A stretch of 64,000 nucleotides of DNA, taken from assembly GCA_035341665.1 (NCBI GenBank), contig DAOQVR010000002.1, forward strand, positions 62,001-126,000, given 5' to 3'. Below the pieces are notes generated by a model, which saw only the letters and a program-made list of their open reading frames with translations, was not told the origin of the DNA and made no database searches. A program made the position numbers and the translations under genes. Position 1 is the stretch's first letter; each line of letters starts with the position of its first letter. The DNA is from DAOQVR01 sp035341665 (lineage in GTDB: Bacteria > Chloroflexota > Anaerolineae > JAAYZQ01). This document shows positions 58,910-64,000 of the stretch, in pieces.

Positions 58910-59625
58910 CCGATCCCTCCCGATAGGCCCTGCACCGGGCAAGACACTCGACCTGCCTTCAGGAGCTCGCCCAGCCACAGGGCCAGATCCGCGGGGAGCT
59001 CACGCCGTCGCCGGCAGCCCCTGGCTCCGCCTCTGGGAGTGCGCGAGCGCCAGCTCAGGGCCTGGGTGCCAGAACCAGCGTACTCCGGTTGCCCGAACCT
59101 GTCAAGTCATTGTCGCAGGCCCTGGAGCCCCTCGGGCAGCCGGTGCCGCCACGGCCCAATGCTGCCGTTGACCCAGGCCACGTCTATCTGGCCGCGCCCC
59201 GAGGCCGGCCGTCGCACCGCAGTCTCCCTGCGCGAGATCCCTCCCCCGCCGCCCCCACCAGGCGATGGTCGATAGTCGTTTCTGGAAAAACGGGCATTTT
59301 GGGATAGTACCCTCAAATACATGTCAGAGTGTCAGAGTTCGGCAACCCTGCGCACGGCAGGGCCGCCCCCCTCTCTTGCCCGCCACCCCGTTCCGCGGTA
59401 CAATCCCATCTGCAGCCGTGCCGCGGCAGCGACCGCCCGCTCGATCCCTAGCCGCCTGGCGGTCCACATCCAGGCGAGCGCCACCTTCCATCAGGCGCAG
59501 GCGCCGCGACCCGGCGGGGCAGGGCGCACGGCAGGGCCGCGGTCCGTCCCACGCCCGCATCCTGGGCACGCCCGGTGGCAGGACAGGGTCGGCCGGAGCC
59601 CTCACTCCACGAGGAGGGACATCGG
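58910..59625. other. Intergenic region between divergent secreted-protein genes
   Basis: 716 bp without a supportable gene. It holds a candidate promoter for the propeller gene (59376-59404), GC-rich low-complexity DNA, and one AT-richer island (59278-59335) that may hold the beta-helix promoter. Confidence 0.6.
59376..59404 (+). promoter_or_regulatory. Candidate promoter of the propeller gene
   Basis: TTGCCC (59376-59381) and TACAAT (59399-59404), 17 nt apart, about 220 nt ahead of the ATG. Confidence 0.45.
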
Positions 59626-61809
59626 ATGAGGTCGAGAGCGATCATCGCGTACACGTTGGCTGCGATTCTACTCCTCACCGCGGCCGGTGCGCCCCTGCAT
59701 CCGGCCGCCTCCGCGCCCGAAGCGGAGGCCGGTGAGGCCTGGTCGGACCTCTTTGACCTGCCCGGGACCACCGGCGGCGGGCCGGCTGCCCTAGCCCTCG
59801 ACGAGGGCGGCGCACTCTACGCCGGCGGCAGCTTTGCCGCCGTGGACGGCGTCCCGGCCAACCTGGTCGCCCGGCTCGAGGACGGCGCCTGGTCGGCGCT
59901 GGGCACCGGACTCCAGGGTGACTACGCCGTCGTCGGCGCGCTGGCAGCCGCAGACGGCTTCCTCTACGCCGGCGGCACCTTCACCCTCGCCGGCGGGCAG
60001 CCGGCCAACCTGGTCGCCCGCTGGGACGGTGCCTCCTGGAGCGCCCTCGGCAGCGGCCTCGGGGGCGCCTACGCTGGGGTGAATGCCCTCGCCGTCGACG
60101 CACAGGGCAATCTCTATGCCGGTGGCTCCTTCACCAGCGCCGGCGGGGCGCCGGCCATGTACGTCGCCCGCTGGGACGGCACCGCCTGGAGTCCACTGGG
60201 CAGCGGCACCGACGGCACGGTACACGCCCTGGCGCTCGACCTGGACGGCACCCTCTACGCCGGCGGCTCCTTCGCCACCGCCGGCGGCGTTCCGGCGCAG
60301 GGCGTCGCCCGCTGGGACGGCGCGGCATGGTCCGCGCTGGGCAGCGGCACCGACGACACGGTGCTCACCCTTGCGCTCGACGGCGACGGAGATCTCTACG
60401 CCGGCGGCTGGTTCACCCAGGCCGGCGGGCTGCCGGCCTCCGGTATAGCCCGCTGGGACGGCGCGGCCTGGAGCCCCCTCGGCAGCGGGGTGGGGGGAGA
60501 CTACCCGGCGGTCATGGCCCTGGCGCCCGGCGGCGGGGACGTTCTGTGCGCCGGCGGCTCCTTCACGACGGCTGGTGGGCAGCCCGCAGGCAACATCGCC
60601 CGCTGGGACGGCTCGGCCTGGAGCCCCCTGGGCACGGGCGTGGGCGGCCTCTACGCGAGCGTCAGCGCGCTGGCCCTCACGCCCGCGGGCATGCTGTACG
60701 CCGGCGGCGCGTTCACCATCGCGGGAGGGCGGGCAGCCAGCTACCTGGCCCTTTGGGATGGCGCTGCCTGGAACCCCCTGGGCGAGGGACAGGGCATGAC
60801 CGGCTGGGTTCTTTCCTTGGCCGGCGACGGCAGCGCGGGCCTCTACGCGGGCGGCGCCTTTGGCACCGCGGGCCAGGCAGTCGCCCGCCGCGTGGCGCAC
60901 TGGGACGGCTCGGCCTGGAGCCCCCTCGGCAGCGGCGTGGACGGTGCGGTCAACGCCCTCGCCGTCGGCGCCGCGGGTCTCTACGCAGGCGGCGAGTTCA
61001 CCTCTGCCGGAGATGCGCCGGCCAATCGCATAGCCCGCTGGGACGGAGCCACCTGGAGCGCACTGGGCAGCGGCGTGAACAACACCGTCTGGGCTCTGGC
61101 AGTCGACGCCGAGAGCCGTCTCTATGCCGGGGGCGACTTCTCCGCAGCCGGCGGTGCCCCGGCGAGCCGCATCGCCCGCTGGGACGGCAGCGCCTGGTCC
61201 CCGCTGGGCAGCGGCATGGGCGGCTACGGCAATCAGTCTGTCCTCAGCCTGGCGGTGGGCGAGGACGGCAGCCTCTTCGCCGGCGGCTCCTTCACAAGCG
61301 CAGGCGGCGTGCCGGCCAACAACATTGCCCGCTGGGATGGCTCCACCTGGAGCGCCCTGGGCAGCGGCATCGCCGGCACGGTCTACTCCCTGGCCCTTGA
61401 CGGCGCCGGAGGCCTGCTCGCCGGCGGCTGGTTCGAATCGGCCGGCGACGTCCCGGCCATGTACATCGCCCGCTGGGACGGCGCTTCCTGGAGTGCCCTC
61501 GGCAGTGGCATGGATTGGCTCGTCTTTGCCATCGCCGCGGCCCGCCCCGACGACCTGTATGCCGCCGGGTACTTCACCCAGGCAGGCGGTGCCCCTGCCC
61601 AGTACGTAGCCCACTGGGACGGCACGGCCTGGAGCCCTCTGGGCGGCGGCGCCGGCGACATGGTGCGCGCCGCGTGGCTGGACCCCCTGGGCAGGCTCTA
61701 CCTCGGCGGCGAGTTCACCTCCGCGGGCGACAAGCCCTCCAGCTACATCGCCCGCTGGGGCGCCCCCTCCAGGTTCATCTTCCTGCCGCTGGTCGTGCGC
61801 GACCGCTGA
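59626..61809 (+). CDS. Secreted 14-repeat beta-propeller protein
   Basis: A 727-residue exported protein with a signal peptide (RAIIAYTLAAILLLTAAGAP). The rest is 14 tandem repeats of about 45-50 residues of the form LYAGGSFTSAGGxPAxxIARWDGxxWSxLGSG, the delta-60/Kelch-like type found in large secreted proteins. They could build two seven-bladed propellers. The C-terminus is SRFIFLPLVVRDR, the shared motif. The ATG at 59626 follows GAGGAGGGA. Function is probably binding at the cell surface; the ligand is unknown. Confidence 0.87.
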   Translation: MRSRAIIAYTLAAILLLTAAGAPLHPAASAPEAEAGEAWSDLFDLPGTTGGGPAALALDEGGALYAGGSFAAVDGVPANLVARLEDGAWSALGTGLQGDYAVVGALAAADGFLYAGGTFTLAGGQPANLVARWDGASWSALGSGLGGAYAGVNALAVDAQGNLYAGGSFTSAGGAPAMYVARWDGTAWSPLGSGTDGTVHALALDLDGTLYAGGSFATAGGVPAQGVARWDGAAWSALGSGTDDTVLTLALDGDGDLYAGGWFTQAGGLPASGIARWDGAAWSPLGSGVGGDYPAVMALAPGGGDVLCAGGSFTTAGGQPAGNIARWDGSAWSPLGTGVGGLYASVSALALTPAGMLYAGGAFTIAGGRAASYLALWDGAAWNPLGEGQGMTGWVLSLAGDGSAGLYAGGAFGTAGQAVARRVAHWDGSAWSPLGSGVDGAVNALAVGAAGLYAGGEFTSAGDAPANRIARWDGATWSALGSGVNNTVWALAVDAESRLYAGGDFSAAGGAPASRIARWDGSAWSPLGSGMGGYGNQSVLSLAVGEDGSLFAGGSFTSAGGVPANNIARWDGSTWSALGSGIAGTVYSLALDGAGGLLAGGWFESAGDVPAMYIARWDGASWSALGSGMDWLVFAIAAARPDDLYAAGYFTQAGGAPAQYVAHWDGTAWSPLGGGAGDMVRAAWLDPLGRLYLGGEFTSAGDKPSSYIARWGAPSRFIFLPLVVRDR

Positions 61810-61855
61810 GGAGCGGCGGATCCCGTCCCGCGCGCCCTGCCCGCACATCCCCAAC

Positions 61856-61884
61856 TTGACGCGCACCCCGCGCTGTGGTAGAGA
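61856..61884 (+). promoter_or_regulatory. Promoter of the second URO-D-like gene
   Basis: TTGACG (61856-61861) and TAGAGA (61879-61884), 17 nt apart, about 40 nt before the ATG. Confidence 0.6.
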
Positions 61885-61925
61885 TGTCTGGGCTCTGCCC
61901 AAGCTCACCATACAGGGAGGATGCA

Positions 61926-63209
61926 ATGCTGACATCCAGGGAACGTGTCCAAGCGGCCTTGAACCACCAGGAGCCCGATCGAGTGCCCCTCGACCTGGGA
62001 GGCACCCTGGTCACAGGCATGAACGTGAGTGTCGTCTACGCCCTTCGCCAGGCGATGCACCTCGACCCCCCCGGCACGCCGGTCAAGGTAATCGAGCCCT
62101 ACCAGATGCTCGGCGAGATCGGCCCCGACCTCGTGGATGCCCTCGGCGTGGACGTCGTGGCGGTCAATCCCGAAAAGGGCTTCTTTGGCCTCAAGATCGA
62201 CGATTGGAAGCCCTGGCAGCTCAGCGACGGCACCCCCGTGCTGGTCCCCGGCCAGTTCAACACCGAGCCCGCCGCCGACGGCAACCTCTGCCAGTACCCC
62301 GACGGCGACCGCTCAGCCCGGCCCAGCGGCCGCATGCCCGCAGGCGGCTTCTACTTCGACGCCATCATCCGCCAGGAGCCGATCGACGAAGCCAAGCTGG
62401 ACCCCGAAGACAACATGGAAGAGTTCACGCTCCTCACCGACGACGAGGTGCTCTACTTCGAGCGCGAGGTGAAGCGGCTCTACGAGCAGACCGACAAGGC
62501 GATCGTCGCCAACTTTGGCGGCACGGCCTTCGGCGACATCAGCATGGTGCCGGCGACACAGCTCAAGAACCCCAGGGGCATACGCGACATCGAGGAGTGG
62601 TACGTCAGCACGGTCAAGCGCAAGGACTATGTCCTCAAGGTGTTCGAGCGCCAGTGCGAGGTCGGCCTGGCCAACCTGGAAAGGCTGCACCGGGCCGTGG
62701 GCGACCGCGTGGCCGTCGTCTTTGTGACGGGGACCGACTTTGGCACCCAGAACGCGCCCTTCCTCTCCGTCAAGACCTACCGTCAGATGTACTTCCCATT
62801 CCACAAGGCGCTCTGCGACTGGATCCACCGGCACACCGCATGGAAGACCTTCATGCACAGCTGCGGCTCCAACCTCCCCCTGATCCCAAGCTTCATCGAA
62901 GCCGGGATCGACATCCTCAACCCGGTGCAGTGGACCGCCGTGAACATGGACGCCCAGATGCTGAAGGAGCGCTTCGGAGACCAGCTGGTCTTCTGGGGAG
63001 GCGGAGTCAACTGCCAGCGGACCCTGCCCTTTGGGACCCCCGACGAGGTGCGCCGCGAAGTCCAGGAAAAAGTGCGCATCTTCGGACGGGGCGGCGGCTT
63101 TGTCTTCAACACCATTCACAACATCCAGGCCCAGACGCCGATCGAGAACGTGCGCGCCATGTACGACGCCTTCCGGGCCTGCCGCACCTATCCGCTCGGG
63201 GAGCCCTAG
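61926..63209 (+). CDS. Uroporphyrinogen-decarboxylase-fold protein (long form)
   Basis: A 427-residue protein. It opens TSRERVQAALNHQEPDRVPLDLGG, then VIEPYQMLGEIGPDLVDALGVDVV, WKTFMHSCGSNLPLIPSFIEAGIDILNPVQ, LVFWGGGVNCQRTLPFGTPDEVRREVQ and FNTIHNIQAQTPIENVRAMYDA, all hallmarks of URO-D-like methyltransferase relatives. It is about 60 residues longer than the member at 17589. The His-Ser-Cys-Gly and Val-Asn-Cys-Gln positions could bind zinc. It stands alone with its own promoter and a strong terminator, and no corrinoid protein gene adjoins it, so the substrate is unknown. Confidence 0.87.
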   Translation: MLTSRERVQAALNHQEPDRVPLDLGGTLVTGMNVSVVYALRQAMHLDPPGTPVKVIEPYQMLGEIGPDLVDALGVDVVAVNPEKGFFGLKIDDWKPWQLSDGTPVLVPGQFNTEPAADGNLCQYPDGDRSARPSGRMPAGGFYFDAIIRQEPIDEAKLDPEDNMEEFTLLTDDEVLYFEREVKRLYEQTDKAIVANFGGTAFGDISMVPATQLKNPRGIRDIEEWYVSTVKRKDYVLKVFERQCEVGLANLERLHRAVGDRVAVVFVTGTDFGTQNAPFLSVKTYRQMYFPFHKALCDWIHRHTAWKTFMHSCGSNLPLIPSFIEAGIDILNPVQWTAVNMDAQMLKERFGDQLVFWGGGVNCQRTLPFGTPDEVRREVQEKVRIFGRGGGFVFNTIHNIQAQTPIENVRAMYDAFRACRTYPLGEP

Positions 63210-63268
63210 CCGGCCCTGGGCCTTGGTCCACTGGACCCAAGCCCCCACGGCCCATCCTCTAGATCGAA

Positions 63269-63302
63269 AAACGGGAGAGACTGAGGTCAGTCTCTCCCGT
63301 TT
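63269..63302. terminator. Bidirectional intrinsic terminator
   Basis: A 15-bp perfect stem, AAACGGGAGAGACTG paired with its complement, closes an AGGT loop. The minus-strand side ends in TTTTT and the plus-strand side in TTT, so it can serve the URO-D-like gene and the minus-strand gene at 63505. Confidence 0.88.
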
Positions 63303-63323
63303 CGCCTACCACCCCAACCCGAG

Positions 63324-63474
63324 CTGTCACTCTGAGGAGCGAGCGCAGCGAGCAACGAAGAATCTCGGCTACATCATCCAGTCAGACTCTCACGGCTGAG
63401 CCGAGACTCCCGTCGTCCCTCAAGGCATGCCTCGGTCGCTGCACTCCGTCGGAATGACAGTTCCGAGACAGCCC
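63324..63474. repeat. Dispersed TGTCA(C/T)TC-type element with inverted ends
   Basis: It begins TGTCACTCTGAGGAGCGAGC and ends GTCGGAATGACAG; the ends are imperfect inverted copies with GAATCTCGG and CCGAGA inside. It is related to the element at 14765-14800. Such elements are short, mobile-looking intergenic repeats without a coding sequence. Confidence 0.65.
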
Positions 63475-63504
63475 CTCTTACGCAAAGGATCGGCCAGGGA
63501 CCGC

Positions 63505-64000
63505 CTACGGTACCGTCAGTTCCTCGCTCGTCTCCTGGTTCATGGCAGGATCGTACTCGTAGCCGGCCGCCTGGACATCCAGGATCGTGATCGTAAAGAG
63601 CCCGGTCAACTTGGACGCGCGCGCGAAGGCGGCGGCCCCATTCAGCCCCGTCACGCGCGTCTGCGTGATGGTCCGTCCGTCGGGCAACGTCCACTGCGCG
63701 GTCACGTTCGCGCCCACGACGCGGTTGCCCGCCTCATCCCACACCGGCACCTTGGCCTGGACCATGTACGTGTTGGGCACCGTCACCTTGTACTTCATGG
63801 CAATGTTCCCAATGAACGCCTTGGTCAGGCCGCAGTCGGGGAAGACAAACGAGCCGATGCGCGTCTGCCAGTTGGCATACCCGTTGGTCACGATGTACTC
63901 CTGGGTGTACCAGAAGGTGCAGCTGTCCGTGGGGTCTACCTGCATCGCGCTATAGTCCCCCCAGCGGCCGTACGAGCTGGACTGGTAGCCCGCGCCCGTG
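63505..64000 (-). CDS. C-terminal part of a secreted protein with Ig-like end
   Basis: Only the last 165 or so residues are inside the window; the gene continues past the right edge. The frame is open through 64000 and reads YGRWGDYSAMQVDPTDSCTFWYTQEYI, then NWQTRIGSFVFPDC, a segment that commonly ends the propeller part of large BNR/sialidase-like secreted proteins. An Ig-like domain follows (VPVWDEAGNRVVGANVTAQWTLPDGRTITQTRV, LTGLFTITILDVQAAGYEYDP). An ATG at 63945 is internal, not the start. It is probably an exported surface protein. Confidence 0.8.
   Translation of the reverse strand, partial: TGAGYQSSSYGRWGDYSAMQVDPTDSCTFWYTQEYIVTNGYANWQTRIGSFVFPDCGLTKAFIGNIAMKYKVTVPNTYMVQAKVPVWDEAGNRVVGANVTAQWTLPDGRTITQTRVTGLNGAAAFARASKLTGLFTITILDVQAAGYEYDPAMNQETSEELTVP

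Noticed and set aside
59791..61935. 714-codon minus-strand frame
   Set aside because: Antisense image of the 14-repeat propeller gene; its repeats merely mirror those of the real protein.

Overview
The window is GC-rich, gene-dense chromosomal DNA, very probably from an uncultured member of the Chloroflexota (Anaerolineae-like). The grounds are the gene mix (secreted Kelch, beta-helix and propeller proteins, a DUF4062-NACHT/WD40 pair, TTGACx-17-TATACT promoters, GTG/TTG starts) and many short palindromic intergenic repeats. Two blocks of exactly 100 N inside a 48-bp tandem repeat mark it as a scaffolded, probably metagenomic, assembly. The taxonomic call is inference, because no rRNA is present. 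Most products are named from motifs read by eye, without database searches.

Layout. 1-9.7 kb: the start of a family-5 solute-binding lipoprotein and an RpiR regulator (minus), divergent from a tight plus-strand operon of two opine-dehydrogenase-like enzymes, a second RpiR regulator, a C45-type acyltransferase/amidase and a 1228-residue fusion of a cobalamin-binding domain, an unknown middle and a MutL-type reactivase. 9.9-10.7 kb: a GNAT acetyltransferase. 11-18.7 kb: a LacI regulator with a clear promoter and operator, a YdjC/ChbG deacetylase, a sugar ABC transporter without its ATPase, an esterase and a uroporphyrinogen-decarboxylase-like protein. 18.8-24.5 kb: secreted or lipid-anchored proteins (papain-like plus FGE-sulfatase, double META, Kelch), a methyltransferase and two tandem repeat arrays, one containing the gaps.

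24.6-41.8 kb is a molybdenum/tungsten locus. A Moco/Tuco-type riboswitch and terminator precede tupB-tupC-tupA. The same strand continues with an ECF transporter (S component, double ATPase, EcfT), then, from its own promoter, a MosA/MosB-like metal storage protein, a TiaS-like protein and a second complete ECF transporter. Five proteins here carry domains that resemble the sulfite-oxidase-type molybdopterin-binding fold. They are fused to TupA, to an ECF S component and to a di-heme cytochrome-like segment, or stand alone on lipid or membrane anchors. Divergent moaA, moaC and a MOSC gene make cofactor precursor. This arrangement is the best candidate for an undescribed system: riboswitch-linked, ECF-driven acquisition of a metal or pterin species with extracytoplasmic pterin-fold receptors.

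42-47 kb: a DUF4062-NACHT protein and a 14-blade WD40 protein, two halves of a STAND-type machine, each ending in the same zinc ribbon. 47-54 kb (minus): an apparent LipS-type lipoate assembly operon (LplA-accessory-DUF116 fusion, FAD reductase, two radical SAM proteins) followed by a P1 peptidase and an unknown protein. 54.3-57 kb: a DppB-DppC permease fusion. 57.1 kb: tRNA-His. 57.7-64 kb: a beta-helix protein, a 14-repeat propeller, a second uroporphyrinogen-decarboxylase-like protein and the C-terminus of a secreted protein that runs off the window. Three secreted proteins end in a shared [FY]LP[LI]V[LV]R motif.
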